This document shows, in pieces, positions 8,109-17,635 of a stretch of 64,000 bases of DNA. This DNA is from Flavobacterium akiainvivens (GTDB taxonomy: Bacteria > Bacteroidota > Bacteroidia > Flavobacteriales > Flavobacteriaceae). The stretch is from contig NZ_LIYD01000005.1 in assembly GCF_001278115.1 (NCBI RefSeq), positions 581,197 to 645,196 on the forward strand, written 5' to 3'. Position 1 is the first letter of the stretch, and the number at the start of each line of letters is the position of its first letter. The notes beneath the pieces were generated by a model, which was given only the letters and a program-made list of their open reading frames with translations, was not told the origin of the DNA and did no database searches. The position numbers were made by a program, and so were the translations under genes.

Positions 8109-10009
8109 GCTTTAAACTTTAAAATTGTGAATATAAATATACTGCCTTTTCCCGGTTCTGACTCTACCCAAATGCGGCCGCCGTGCATTTCTGCAATTTT
8201 TTTACAATTGGCCAGCCCTATGCCGTGGCCGGCAAACTTTTCTTCGGCGTGTAGCTTCTGGAAAATATTAAATATTTTTTCGCGGTGTTCCGGGGCAATG
8301 CCTATGCCGTTATCTGCTACTTTAAACTGATAATATCCCTCTATAGATGTAGCCGATATGCTTACAACCGGAGGCCTTTCCTTGCTTTTAAATTTAATGG
8401 CGTTATTAACCAGGTTTTGTAACAGCTGCCTTAATTCAAGCGCATAGGCATACAGTTTAGGCAGTGTGCCTTCAATCAGTACCGTTGCGTTATTTTCTTT
8501 TATGAGCCCCTGCAGGTCTTCTACTACATGGTTTGTAACCTCGTGGGTATCTACTGCCGACATTTTCCTGTTTTGTCCAAGCTTGCCAAAATCAAGTAAG
8601 GAGCGTACTAAAGTGCGCATGCGGTTTACGGCATTATTTATAGACTGCAGGTGTTCTTTAATTTCGCCCCTTATAACATAAGGATAATCTTCTTCAAGCA
8701 GCATAATGTAATTAGATACCGTGCGCAAAGGTTCCTGTAAATCATGCGATGATATGTAGTTAAACTGCTCCAGCTCTTCGTTTTTATGCTGAAGTTCTGT
8801 TAGCTGTGTTTTTATAAGTTCTTCGTTAGCCCTGCGCTGGGTAATATCTTTTATAAAGGAAAGTATTGAGTATGTATCGCGGCTAAGGTTTAGTGGGGTT
8901 AATGTTATTTCTATGGGGAATTCTGTACCATCTTTTTTTACTGATATGATTTCGTCATGAAACCCAACCTGCCGGGTTTGCGGGTCGGCAAAAAGGGCTG
9001 TGCGGCGTTCCATCCATGCATCCCGCGAAATCCCGGGAACCAAAATCCCCACGCTTTTACCTAACAGTTCGTGTTTGGTATATCCAAATACTTTTTCGGC
9101 TTCATGATTAACCTCTTGTATAAGTCCGTTTTTATCGGTCATTAAAATGGCGTATGGCGATGCCTGAACAATATACCTGAAATTGTTGGTTGCCCTGTTT
9201 GCTTTTGCGTTAGCTTTATTGAGAGTACGTGCCACAATGGTTATAAGAACAAGGCTGGTAAGGCAAAAAGTGAGTAACAGCAACGCAAGGCCAAGTTCAA
9301 CACCTATAATGCCTTTTCGGTAAAAATGCAGCCTTAAATAGCACACAACAGATACGGCTATAAGCATAGATATGAATAGCCTGCGGGCCATTAAATTGCC
9401 TATGCGGTCTCCCGTAAAAATACCGGTAAGCCCTTTGGTAGGGTTTAGTAATGATGACGCAATACTAAAAAGGAAAAGCGCTACCGCTGAGTAGACCGAC
9501 ATAGGGGTAAAAGACATATGGTAAAATTCCGGAACATGCAGTAAGTGACCTATTAGCGCCACAGAAGTTATAAGTGTTACAGCATGAAAAGTGCACTGCA
9601 TATAAATGGGCTTAATACCATCATGAATGAACAGTAAACCAATGCCCGATATGATGAAAGTAGCTGCTGTTATGGGAGACATACCCATAACAAGCGGTAT
9701 ATGTATTTCTGTAAACCATTTTATTAATACGGCAATGCTTATGCAAATTACTATAGCAGTGGCTATGCGTGAGGTAAGCTTTGTTGATTTTGTGTTGGAT
9801 AAATGCAATAGTAATGATGTGCCGATAAATACAAAGCATAGTGCGGCGTCTAAGGCTATGGGTAAGGGAAAAGCTTTTTCAGATTTGATAATATGGCATT
9901 CTGCCAATATGAAATATATAATTACAACAAGTCCAAGCAAGGTCACGGCAATACCGGAGAATGCAATAAATAGCGTGTATTTGCTTTTAAGAGGAGACAT
10001 AATTTGCAA
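8105..10009 (-). CDS. Membrane PAS-domain histidine kinase
   Basis: A 634-residue sensor kinase. About eight hydrophobic segments (roughly 11-36, 49-70, 81-98, 106-128, 138-157, 166-187, 210-227, 236-260) form a membrane sensor module. Then come a PAS domain (about 276-392), a coiled linker with EELEQFNYISS, a phytochrome-like HisKA with H422 in SSHDLQEPLR, and an HATPase domain (about 520-634) with the N box NLVNNAIKF, DNGIGIA and GHGIGLA. Every catalytic element is intact. The seven-to-eight-helix sensor is not one I can name, and its ligand is unknown. The next gene, overlapping by 4 bp, encodes the receiver. A second in-frame Met (residue 4) is an alternative start. Confidence 0.9.
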   Translation of the reverse strand: MQIMSPLKSKYTLFIAFSGIAVTLLGLVVIIYFILAECHIIKSEKAFPLPIALDAALCFVFIGTSLLLHLSNTKSTKLTSRIATAIVICISIAVLIKWFTEIHIPLVMGMSPITAATFIISGIGLLFIHDGIKPIYMQCTFHAVTLITSVALIGHLLHVPEFYHMSFTPMSVYSAVALFLFSIASSLLNPTKGLTGIFTGDRIGNLMARRLFISMLIAVSVVCYLRLHFYRKGIIGVELGLALLLLTFCLTSLVLITIVARTLNKANAKANRATNNFRYIVQASPYAILMTDKNGLIQEVNHEAEKVFGYTKHELLGKSVGILVPGISRDAWMERRTALFADPQTRQVGFHDEIISVKKDGTEFPIEITLTPLNLSRDTYSILSFIKDITQRRANEELIKTQLTELQHKNEELEQFNYISSHDLQEPLRTVSNYIMLLEEDYPYVIRGEIKEHLQSINNAVNRMRTLVRSLLDFGKLGQNRKMSAVDTHEVTNHVVEDLQGLIKENNATVLIEGTLPKLYAYALELRQLLQNLVNNAIKFKSKERPPVVSISATSIEGYYQFKVADNGIGIAPEHREKIFNIFQKLHAEEKFAGHGIGLANCKKIAEMHGGRIWVESEPGKGSIFIFTILKFKA

Positions 10010-10133
10010 TTAAATATCTAAAAAATAAATAATGAAATAAAAATTTAATTTTATTATTAAATTACAAATATAATAATGACTTATTTAGGAACTTCTTAAT
10101 GTTTAGTTATAATATGTGTGCATATAAAAATAC

Positions 10134-10162
10134 AAGCCTCCATTTTAACTAAATGAAGGCTT
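10134..10162 (-). terminator. Probable terminator after bestrophin gene
   Basis: An imperfect hairpin (AAGCCT-N-CATTT / AAATG-N-AGGCTT in plus-strand reading) lies 22 bp past the bestrophin stop codon, followed on the minus strand by a T-rich run. Confidence 0.6.
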
Positions 10163-10184
10163 ATAGTTTAATTAACGTTCAAAT

Positions 10185-11081
10185 TTACATACTGTAAAAG
10201 CTGTCCCGTTGTATTGGTGCAGGAACACTTTCTTCGCCCAATAGCTGGCGCAGGTTAATTTCTATGCTGCGGGCAATGGTGGTTACGTTAGTATCGCTTG
10301 GCCTGTTGCGGAATGGATCCTGAAGGTGGTAAGCCGTTTTTTCAAGTAAAAAGAATAGCATTGAGAGTAGCATGAGCAGCGGTATTTCATAATATACCAG
10401 CACACCTTTAAGGCCTATAGAAAGTATGACCACAAACAGGTAAATGGTAAGGTGCAGGTACAGCCTGTAAGTGGTAGGGAATACTGTATTATTGATACGC
10501 TCTGCCATGCCCATGTTATCTGAAAAGCGAATGAATATATTGTTAAACTGTACATGCATAAAATCAGAAATATGGCCTTTTTTATGGAGGTCGCTTATTT
10601 GATGCACGTTTTGTTGCAGTATACCCAGTGCTTTATTATTGTGTTTTTTAAGTTCGGCAATATCCTGTTCTGTAAGCAGGTTTTCGCAGCCTTCAAGTGG
10701 TTCCTGGCCTCGTAGTGAACGCCCCAGCACATAGTTCCATGCTATTTGGCGATAGGTCATGGTTTTAATTTGAGGGTTAAGTTCCGGGTTGGTTAAAAAA
10801 GCCTGCATTTGCAGTACATAGCTGCGAGAATCGTTTACTATAGCGCCCCATATCTTGCGGGCTTCCCACCAGCGGTCATAGCTCTGGCTCATTTTAAACG
10901 ACAATAGTACCGATATGGCCGTACCTAAAAACGTAGCTATGGTAAGGGGCATATCGGGCAGGTAGTAGTAAAACTGCTCAGTTAGCAGGTGTATTATTAT
11001 GCCCAGTATAAATACTATAAGCATCTCATACTTTATAGTACCAAAGATGTACCTAAAGGGCAGGCGGTTTTCTATAAGCAT
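10185..11081 (-). CDS. Bestrophin-family chloride channel homologue
   Basis: A 298-residue membrane protein of the bestrophin/YneE family (UPF0187), pentameric anion or cation channels of the inner membrane. Family features are the RKIWGAIVNDSR segment (about 75-86), two N-terminal helices (about 21-39 and 44-62), a central cytosolic region, two further helices (about 208-250) and the C-terminal DPFRNRPSDTNV segment (about 257-268). Length is normal for bacterial members. It stands alone between two terminators, so it is probably monocistronic. Ion selectivity cannot be read from the sequence. Confidence 0.9.
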   Translation of the reverse strand: MLIENRLPFRYIFGTIKYEMLIVFILGIIIHLLTEQFYYYLPDMPLTIATFLGTAISVLLSFKMSQSYDRWWEARKIWGAIVNDSRSYVLQMQAFLTNPELNPQIKTMTYRQIAWNYVLGRSLRGQEPLEGCENLLTEQDIAELKKHNNKALGILQQNVHQISDLHKKGHISDFMHVQFNNIFIRFSDNMGMAERINNTVFPTTYRLYLHLTIYLFVVILSIGLKGVLVYYEIPLLMLLSMLFFLLEKTAYHLQDPFRNRPSDTNVTTIARSIEINLRQLLGEESVPAPIQRDSFYSM

Positions 11082-11201
11082 AAACAGTTAGTTGTGAATT
11101 GTGGTTTAAAAGTAGGTATTGTTTTAATTTGATGCAAGAGTTTAACAAACCTGTAAGAACTCTTTTATAAAATTAATAATAGCACAACTATTGTGATATA
11201 A

Positions 11202-11230
11202 AAAAAGGACATATTCAATATGTCCTTTTT
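11202..11230 (-). terminator. Intrinsic terminator
   Basis: A perfect 12-bp stem (AAAAAGGACATA / TATGTCCTTTTT) 31 bp downstream of the 171-residue gene, with a T tract in minus-strand reading. Confidence 0.85.
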
Positions 11231-11260
11231 AGAGTATTGTAATTCTGATTTTTAACTTAT

Positions 11261-11776
11261 TTATGGTTTATCCTGTAAACGCCAGCTGTGCAATACAATA
11301 GATATAATAACATCATTCCACATTTCATATCCTACAATTTTAGGATACACAGGTATTATGCTGGTGTCTATCCATTCATCATGTCCTACAATATACATTG
11401 CAGCGTTGTAAGCGAGGTATTTGCCAAAAGGGTTTTTTACAGATAATAACATTTGCTCATGGCCTTTACCGTCTTCTTTTACAGATTGTTTAAACTCAAT
11501 GCTTATAGTGCGTTCCGGAAACTTTATTTCTTTTACGGTTTTCATTGAGAATATGGTGTCGGCTTTTATTTCGGCTTCTACAAAAACTTTTTCACCCGGA
11601 TATATTTGTAACACTTTTTCGGCAGGCAGGTAGGCTGATTTTTCTACATCCATCTCGTAAAACTGGTCGTTGTCTACAGCCAGCTTAAGCGTAAAAGCTT
11701 CGCGATTGGGTAAATCGTTTTGTGCAAACGCCATTAAGCCAAGCAACATAAAGGTTGTAATGAGGAGATTTTTCAT
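11261..11776 (-). CDS. Secreted protein of unknown function, 171 aa
   Basis: The protein begins with a clear signal peptide (MKNLLITTFMLLGLMAFAQ) and continues as a single beta-rich domain of about 150 residues. There is no lipobox, membrane segment or sorting domain, so a periplasmic location is likely. I do not recognise the family. It starts six bases downstream of the DPP IV gene on the same strand and ends at a strong terminator, so the two form an operon. That link suggests a role tied to peptide processing or to envelope maintenance, but nothing in the sequence proves it. Confidence 0.75.
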   Translation of the reverse strand: MKNLLITTFMLLGLMAFAQNDLPNREAFTLKLAVDNDQFYEMDVEKSAYLPAEKVLQIYPGEKVFVEAEIKADTIFSMKTVKEIKFPERTISIEFKQSVKEDGKGHEQMLLSVKNPFGKYLAYNAAMYIVGHDEWIDTSIIPVYPKIVGYEMWNDVIISIVLHSWRLQDKP

Positions 11777-11781
11777 GCAGT

Positions 11782-13977
11782 TTATGGTTTTAGATATGTA
11801 TCAAAATAATCGGCAATTTTCTGGTTCAGGTGGTAACGGTCCCTGCCGCGCACGTTATGCTCGTGTGTAGGGTACAGGAAGTAGTCTACCTGTTTGCCGG
11901 CCTGTATGCACGCTTGTATAAACTGCATGCTGTGCTGCTGTACCACCACATTATCCTGTGCACCGTGTATTACCAGCAGGTGGCCTTTCAGCTTTTTGGC
12001 CTTGTCTATAATATTGTTGCTTTTGTAGCCTTCGGGATTTTCCTGTGGCGTATCCATGTAGCGCTCGCCATACATAATTTCATAGTACTGCCAGTCGCAC
12101 ACCGGGCCGCCTGCCACACCTACTTTAAAGGTGTCGGCCTGGTCCAGCATTAATGATGAGGTCATAAAACCACCAAAGCTCCAGCCGTAAACACCAATAC
12201 GTGCGGTATCTACAAAACTTTTGCTTTTCAGGAACTCAACGCCCTTCATCTGGTCGGCCATTTCATTAACGCCCAGGTTACGGTGAATCACGTGCTCAAA
12301 ATCACGACCTCGGGCATCGCTGCCTCGGTTATCAAGCGTAAACACCACATAGCCTTTTTGTGCCATATAATAGTCAAACAGGCCACCGCCGCCCAGCCAT
12401 TCGTTAGTAACCAGCTGTGCATGGGGGCCGCCATAAACATATACCATTACCGGGTATTTTTTAGAGGCATCAAAGTTGGCAGGGTATATAATACGCCCGT
12501 TAAGAGGGGTTTTGCCATCGGCGGCTGTAAGGGTAACCAGCTCCATTTTTGGGAGTACGGTTTTACCGGTATATGGGTTTTCAGCTTTAAACAGGTTGGT
12601 GGCCTTGCCGTTTTTAACGCTGATGATGTTTACATCGTTAGGGGTAGTAGTGTTGCTAAAGCTGTCGAGTATAAGCATACCGTCTGTACTTACAATAGCA
12701 TCGTGCGTACCCGAACCTGTTGTTACCTGCACGGTCTTGCCGCTTTTCAGTTCTGTTTTATACAACTGCCTGTCAAGGCCGTTATTGGCAGTACCTGTGT
12801 AAAAGAAGTTTTTGGCCTCTTTATCAAAGCCTATAAAGTTTGTAACCACTACATCTTTAAAACCAAGTTTTTTAATCAGCTTGCCATCAGTGTTGTAATG
12901 ATAAAATTGCTCATAGCCGTCTTTTTCGCTGCGATATAAAAACTCGTTGTTTTTACCGGGAATAAACGTTAGCCCATGAAGCGGTTCTACATAAGTGGTA
13001 GCGGTTTCTTCAAAAAGTGTCTTAACGAAATTGCCGGTTGTGGCATCATATTTATTAAGCCACAGGTGGTTTTGCCCGCGGTTTAGTACACCTACAAATA
13101 CAAACTTACTGTCTGGCGACCAGGTAACGCTGGTTAGGTATTGTTCTTTATCGCCTTCTGTTTTAAGGGTTACGTTTGTGTTGTTTGCAAGGTTGTATAC
13201 TACAAGGGTAACCTCTTCGCTTTTCATGCCCGCCATAGGGTACTTGATTTCCTTATCGGCAGCAATGCGTTCGCCCCACTGCACCAAAGGATAATCAGCT
13301 ACCATGGTTTCATCTTTGTGATAGTATAGCAGGCTGTTGCTGTCCGGGCTCCACCACATACCGCGGTCTATGCCAAACTCCTGGCGGTGCACGTAGTCAC
13401 TGCCGTTTACTATGGCTTTATCGGTGTCGTTGGTAATCGGCTTATGATCAATTCTCAAACCGCCACCGGTTGTTGCAGATTCCTGTACAAGCTTTATGTT
13501 GTTATCTTTAGTATATACTAAATCAGTTCCTTTCGGAGATATAAAATGCTGCCCACCGTCTAAAAATGATAATGCACTTGTAACCGCTTTCTTGTCTACA
13601 TCATATAACACGGCGGTTGCCACTTTTTCGCCATCAACATTAAATTGTATTGTGCTTTTGTCTTTCCAGGCATAGTCTGTGGGAAATGTTGAAAGGCTTA
13701 TTTTTTCACCTAACACCTCATTTAGTGCCTTAGTCAGTTCGGCTTTTGTAACCAACACCTTTTCTGCCCATTGTCCGTCTTCGCTCCGTGCCATAAGGTT
13801 TTGATAAGTAGCATCAAGGTAGGTTAGGGTGTGGGTATCGGGCCTCCACTGTGGGGCGGTAAGGCTTTTTACTGCAAAATCCTGGTACTGGCCGTAAGTG
13901 GCCTGCTGTATATTTAGGTTTTGTTGTGCTGTGGCAGCCATTCCCGCCAGGAGGAACAGCCCAAGTATTTTTTTCAT
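11782..13977 (-). CDS. Dipeptidyl peptidase IV, S9 family
   Basis: A 731-residue exported serine peptidase. A signal peptide (MKKILGLFLLAGMAATAQQ) leads into an eight-bladed beta-propeller DPPIV_N domain (about 90-450) and a C-terminal alpha/beta hydrolase domain. The nucleophile lies in GWSFGG near residue 600, the Asp in HGAQDNVV near 680 and the His in THEHNV near 712. The Tyr-Gly-Gly-Pro-His segment (VYVYGGPH) that forms the oxyanion hole is also present. DPP IV removes N-terminal X-Pro dipeptides in the periplasm and, in Bacteroidota, feeds on proline-containing peptides. It heads a two-gene operon with the small secreted protein that follows. Confidence 0.93.
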   Translation of the reverse strand: MKKILGLFLLAGMAATAQQNLNIQQATYGQYQDFAVKSLTAPQWRPDTHTLTYLDATYQNLMARSEDGQWAEKVLVTKAELTKALNEVLGEKISLSTFPTDYAWKDKSTIQFNVDGEKVATAVLYDVDKKAVTSALSFLDGGQHFISPKGTDLVYTKDNNIKLVQESATTGGGLRIDHKPITNDTDKAIVNGSDYVHRQEFGIDRGMWWSPDSNSLLYYHKDETMVADYPLVQWGERIAADKEIKYPMAGMKSEEVTLVVYNLANNTNVTLKTEGDKEQYLTSVTWSPDSKFVFVGVLNRGQNHLWLNKYDATTGNFVKTLFEETATTYVEPLHGLTFIPGKNNEFLYRSEKDGYEQFYHYNTDGKLIKKLGFKDVVVTNFIGFDKEAKNFFYTGTANNGLDRQLYKTELKSGKTVQVTTGSGTHDAIVSTDGMLILDSFSNTTTPNDVNIISVKNGKATNLFKAENPYTGKTVLPKMELVTLTAADGKTPLNGRIIYPANFDASKKYPVMVYVYGGPHAQLVTNEWLGGGGLFDYYMAQKGYVVFTLDNRGSDARGRDFEHVIHRNLGVNEMADQMKGVEFLKSKSFVDTARIGVYGWSFGGFMTSSLMLDQADTFKVGVAGGPVCDWQYYEIMYGERYMDTPQENPEGYKSNNIIDKAKKLKGHLLVIHGAQDNVVVQQHSMQFIQACIQAGKQVDYFLYPTHEHNVRGRDRYHLNQKIADYFDTYLKP

Positions 13978-14038
13978 TTTAAGGTTTTTTATGCAATGCG
14001 CAAGTTAAGAAACAATTTACAACGGCTGCCAATAAAAA

Positions 14039-14068
14039 GTCCGCTGCACAAAATTTTGCGTAGCGGAC
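14039..14068 (-). terminator. Intrinsic terminator
   Basis: GTCCGCT / AGCGGAC stem with internal pairing (GCA...TGC), followed by TTTTT on the minus strand, 22 bp past the stop of the PLP-enzyme gene. Confidence 0.85.
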
Positions 14069-14090
14069 AGGCAATCAGAGTTAGTTAAAT

Positions 14091-15320
14091 TTAAAGTGTA
14101 GACAAAGCTTCTTTTAAAATGCCCAAATCCTGCATACAGGTGCGCATCATTTTATACGTTCGCCTTATATCGTTATCAAGCCCAATAGAAAAACGGATAA
14201 GCCCATTGCTTAATCCCATTTCTTTTTGCTCATCCATGGGTATTTCGCTTGATGTTGAGGTGCCCGGCGCGCTGAACAGCGTTTTGTAAAATCCAAGGCT
14301 CACGGCAAGGTAACCCAGGTTGCGGTGCTGCATAAGTTCCATAAGTTCGTTTGCCTTATCAAGGCTGCCCACATCTACTGTCATCATACCGCCAAAGCCA
14401 TACTCAGGGTTAATCATGCCTTTGTAAAGGTTGTGGCTTGGGTGGCTCTCAAGCCCCGGATATACCACCTTAAGGCCGTCCTGCTCAAAGCGCTCGGCAA
14501 GGTATTGTGCGTTGTAGCTGTGCTGCTTCATACGGATATGCAGTGTGCGCAGGTTCTTTAATATACTGGCAGAACGCAGGCTGTCCATAGTGGGACCCAA
14601 AAGCATGGCTGCACCGTTGTTTACATTGCGCAGGTCGTCTATAAACAGCTGTGTGCCGCATACTACACCACCCACCGTATCGCTGCTGCCGTTTATAAAT
14701 TTGGTAAGGCTGTGTATTACCACATCGGCGCCCATTTTTGCAGGTGAAACCGATAAGGGTGAGAATGTATTGTCTACCACCAGCTTCAGGTTGTGTTTTT
14801 TTGCAATTTTAGCAAGTGCTTCAATATCGGCCACTTCAAGTAGCGGGTTGCTTACGGTTTCGCAGTACAATACTGTTGTTTTAGGGGTAATGGCAGCTTC
14901 TACAACATCAGCCTTTGTAATATCAACAAAAGTGGTAGTAATGCCCAGTCCCGGTAAAAAGTTTTTCATAAAGGCATAGGTACCACCATAAATGGTACGT
15001 GCCGAAACTATATGCCCGCCGCCCATGCACAGTTGCAGTAAAACGGTAGTAATGGCCCCCATGCCTGATGCACATACGTTGGCCGCCTCGGTACCTTCCA
15101 TAGCGGCAAGTGCCTGACCCAGATATAAATTCATGGGCGATGAGTGGCGGCTGTACAGATAGCAGCCCTCGGCATTACCCTCAAAGGTATCAAACATGGT
15201 TTTGGCCGAAAGAAACGTATAAGTAGAAGAATCAGATATAGATGGATTTACCCCGCCAAATTCGCCAAAATATTGCAGGTCTTGTATATTGTCGGCAGGG
15301 GAGAACGGTTTATGGTTCAT
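14091..15320 (-). CDS. Cys/Met-metabolism PLP enzyme, methionine gamma-lyase type
   Basis: A 409-residue pyridoxal-phosphate enzyme of the Cys/Met metabolism family (fold type I). The PLP-binding lysine is K207 in HSLTKFINGSSD, the ring-stacking Asp is D183 in VVDNTF, and the YSRHSSPMN segment (about 57-64) provides phosphate-binding residues from the neighbouring subunit. The family includes methionine gamma-lyase, cystathionine gamma-synthase and beta- and gamma-lyases. Lack of other biosynthetic genes nearby and the divergent Lrp/AsnC gene favour a catabolic lyase, but substrate choice cannot be settled by eye. It is terminated by a strong hairpin and appears monocistronic. Confidence 0.85.
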   Translation of the reverse strand: MNHKPFSPADNIQDLQYFGEFGGVNPSISDSSTYTFLSAKTMFDTFEGNAEGCYLYSRHSSPMNLYLGQALAAMEGTEAANVCASGMGAITTVLLQLCMGGGHIVSARTIYGGTYAFMKNFLPGLGITTTFVDITKADVVEAAITPKTTVLYCETVSNPLLEVADIEALAKIAKKHNLKLVVDNTFSPLSVSPAKMGADVVIHSLTKFINGSSDTVGGVVCGTQLFIDDLRNVNNGAAMLLGPTMDSLRSASILKNLRTLHIRMKQHSYNAQYLAERFEQDGLKVVYPGLESHPSHNLYKGMINPEYGFGGMMTVDVGSLDKANELMELMQHRNLGYLAVSLGFYKTLFSAPGTSTSSEIPMDEQKEMGLSNGLIRFSIGLDNDIRRTYKMMRTCMQDLGILKEALSTL

Positions 15321-15480
15321 GTTTTTATAGTTTTTTGTTCTATTACAAAGTGACGAATGATTGTGTTATTAATCAACTATAATGTTTTCGAATAGATTTA
15401 TAATCTGTAATTTTGAATGTTTTTAGATTTTTATTCATATTAATGTTAGCTAAAAACTAATTTTCCGAAAAAATTTCATT
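15321..15480. promoter_or_regulatory. Divergent control region, PLP enzyme / Lrp gene
   Basis: This 160-bp AT-rich spacer separates the PLP enzyme gene and the Lrp-type regulator. Lrp-family proteins typically control the adjacent divergent amino-acid gene and themselves from such a region. I see AT-rich near-palindromic strings but no single convincing operator. Confidence 0.4.
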
Positions 15481-15939
15481 ATGACATTAGATGCTACCGA
15501 TAAAAAACTGCTGCTGTTTTTGCAGGAAGACAGCACCCAAACCACCAAGGCGCTTTCGCTTAAGCTGGGATTATCTGTTACGGCAGTTTATGAGCGTATT
15601 AAAAAGCTGGAGCGCGAAGGGGTTATACACAAATATGTAGCTATAGTAGACCGCAAAAAGGTAAACCGTGGCTTTGTGGTGTTTTGCCACCTCAAACTGG
15701 TGCAGCATACTAAAGAATACCTCACAAAATTTGAAAAGGAAGTTACGCGGCTTGATGAGGTACTGGAATGCTACCACGTAAGCGGCGATTATGACTACAT
15801 CCTTAAAATTTATGTTGCCGATATGGAAGCCTACCGCGAATTTATGGTAACCAAGCTTACCACGCTTCAGCATATAGGCAGTACACACAGCACGTTTATG
15901 ATAGGCGAGGTTAAGAATACAAATATTATTGCGTTATAG
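15481..15939 (+). CDS. Lrp/AsnC-family transcriptional regulator
   Basis: A 152-residue regulator with an N-terminal winged HTH (about 4-60; LGLSVTAVYERIKKLEREGVI is the typical recognition region) and a C-terminal RAM/AsnC effector-binding domain (about 65-150; includes the conserved GDYDYILKIYVADMEAYREF segment, here given in part). Such proteins form octamers and sense amino acids. It is divergent from the methionine gamma-lyase-type gene with 160 bp between the start codons, the usual arrangement for a local activator. The likely effector is a sulphur amino acid or another substrate of the neighbour, by inference. Confidence 0.93.
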   Translation: MTLDATDKKLLLFLQEDSTQTTKALSLKLGLSVTAVYERIKKLEREGVIHKYVAIVDRKKVNRGFVVFCHLKLVQHTKEYLTKFEKEVTRLDEVLECYHVSGDYDYILKIYVADMEAYREFMVTKLTTLQHIGSTHSTFMIGEVKNTNIIAL

Positions 15940-15960
15940 TGAAGCAATAAATATTATCGC

Positions 15961-15968
15961 TACATTTG
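15961..15968 (+). promoter_or_regulatory. -7 promoter element of carboxylesterase gene
   Basis: TACATTTG matches the TAnnTTTG consensus 24 nt upstream of the carboxylesterase start. No clear -33 element. Confidence 0.5.
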
Positions 15969-15992
15969 TTTACAACCAAATAACGTTTTCGT

Positions 15993-17618
15993 ATGAAACT
16001 TAAACTACTTGCCATTGCGTTTTGCGTGGCTTCTATAACCTATGCCCAGGCCCCGCAGGCCAAAGTAGAGCAGGGCACCCTTGAGGGTATAACATTGCCT
16101 TCGGGTATAAAAAATTACAGGGGCATCCCGTTTGCGCAGCCACCGGTGGGTAATTTGCGCTGGAAAGCCCCACAACCGCCTAAAAGCTGGAGCGGCATCC
16201 GTAAGGCCGATGCTTTTGGCAACAATGCCATGCAAAAGCCGGTTTTTGGTGATATGAGTTTCCGTGCACCAAATATGAGCGAAGACTGCCTGTATCTTAA
16301 CGTTTGGACTCCCGCTAAAAAAACAGGCGAAAAGCTGCCTGTACTGGTGTATTTTTACGGAGGCGGATTTATTGCCGGAGATGGTTCTGAAAACCGCTAC
16401 GATGGCGAAAGCCTGGCTGAAAAAGGTATTGTTACCGTAACGTTAAACTACAGGCTGGGTATTTTTGGGTTCTTTTCGCATCCTGAATTAACGGTAGAAT
16501 CGCCCAACCATGCTTCGGGCAACTACGGTTTGTTAGACCAGAATGCTGCCCTGCTGTGGGTAAGGAAAAACATTGCGGCCTTTGGCGGCGACCCTAATAA
16601 AATAACCATTGCAGGCGAATCTGCGGGGAGTATATCGGTAAGTGCGCAAATGGCATCGCCGCTAAGCAAAAACCTTATTGCGGGCGCTATAGGGCAGAGT
16701 GGGGCTATGATAAACCCAACGCTTGATGCCATACCCATGGCCGACCATGAAAAGCATGGTATTGAGTTCGCCGGCAAGGTTAAGGCCGGTTCGTTAGCAG
16801 CGCTGCGTGCCATACCTGCCGAGCAACTGCTGGATGAAGCCAGTAAATGGGGGGCTTTTAATACCAAGGCCGTTGTAGACGGATATTTTTTGCCAAAACT
16901 GCCATCAGAAATATTTGCGGCAGGGGAGCAGGCAAAAGTGCCGTTGCTTGCCGGGTGGACATCGGCTGAGATACCTTATGGCGCTTTTATGCAGGGGCAA
17001 TTTCCCAACCCGGAAAACTATGTTGCCCGTGTTAAGGCACAATATGGCGAACAGGCAGGTGAGGTTTTAAAGTTGTATCCCGGCACAACACAAGAAGAGG
17101 TAATTAAATCGGCTACAGCCTTGGCCAGCGATAATTTTATTGTTTACAGCACCTGGAAATGGCTTGAGCTGCACCGTAAGACTTCAAATACACCTGTGTA
17201 TGCCTATATCTTCAGCAGGCCGCGCCCGCCTATGGTAGCCGAAATGGGTAATGCTAAAAGCGGCCTTGCAGGTGGGGTTATTAAAGACGATGGTACTAAA
17301 CCTGAAAATGCACTACCCGATAACATGACGGGGGCAGCCCACGCCAGCGATATTGAATACCTGTTAGGTAACCTGAAAAGCAATACGGTTTTTGACTGGA
17401 CTGCAGATGACTATAAAGCATCTGAAACAGGGGAAGACTATTTTGCCAATTTTATAAAGACCGGAAACCCTAATGGTAAGGGTTTGGTGCAATGGCCCGA
17501 AAGCAAGCCTAAAGATGCCGAAATGACCATAATGAAACTGGATAAAACTGTAAAATCTTATAAGGAACCCCATAGGAATCGTTATCTTTTTTTAGATAAA
17601 AAATTCTTAAAAAAGTAA
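15993..17618 (+). CDS. Type B carboxylesterase
   Basis: A 541-residue alpha/beta hydrolase of the carboxylesterase/lipase type B family, exported by the signal peptide MKLKLLAIAFCVASITYAQ. Family landmarks are the early RGIPFAQPPVGNLRW (about 44-58), EDCLYLNVW (about 97-105), the oxyanion YFYGGGF (about 120-126) and the nucleophile elbow GESAGS with S210. The acid residue and the C-terminal His (near HASDIEYL, about 450) complete the triad. Length is normal. It has its own -7 box (15961-15968) and a very strong terminator, so it is monocistronic. Natural substrates are esters of uncertain identity. Confidence 0.92.
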   Translation: MKLKLLAIAFCVASITYAQAPQAKVEQGTLEGITLPSGIKNYRGIPFAQPPVGNLRWKAPQPPKSWSGIRKADAFGNNAMQKPVFGDMSFRAPNMSEDCLYLNVWTPAKKTGEKLPVLVYFYGGGFIAGDGSENRYDGESLAEKGIVTVTLNYRLGIFGFFSHPELTVESPNHASGNYGLLDQNAALLWVRKNIAAFGGDPNKITIAGESAGSISVSAQMASPLSKNLIAGAIGQSGAMINPTLDAIPMADHEKHGIEFAGKVKAGSLAALRAIPAEQLLDEASKWGAFNTKAVVDGYFLPKLPSEIFAAGEQAKVPLLAGWTSAEIPYGAFMQGQFPNPENYVARVKAQYGEQAGEVLKLYPGTTQEEVIKSATALASDNFIVYSTWKWLELHRKTSNTPVYAYIFSRPRPPMVAEMGNAKSGLAGGVIKDDGTKPENALPDNMTGAAHASDIEYLLGNLKSNTVFDWTADDYKASETGEDYFANFIKTGNPNGKGLVQWPESKPKDAEMTIMKLDKTVKSYKEPHRNRYLFLDKKFLKK

Positions 17619-17635
17619 GTAAAATAAGGTGTTTT

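Noticed and set aside
12283..12939. 218-codon frame antisense to DPP IV
   Set aside because: The DPP IV frame is an intact family member with complete catalytic triad; the antisense product matches nothing.
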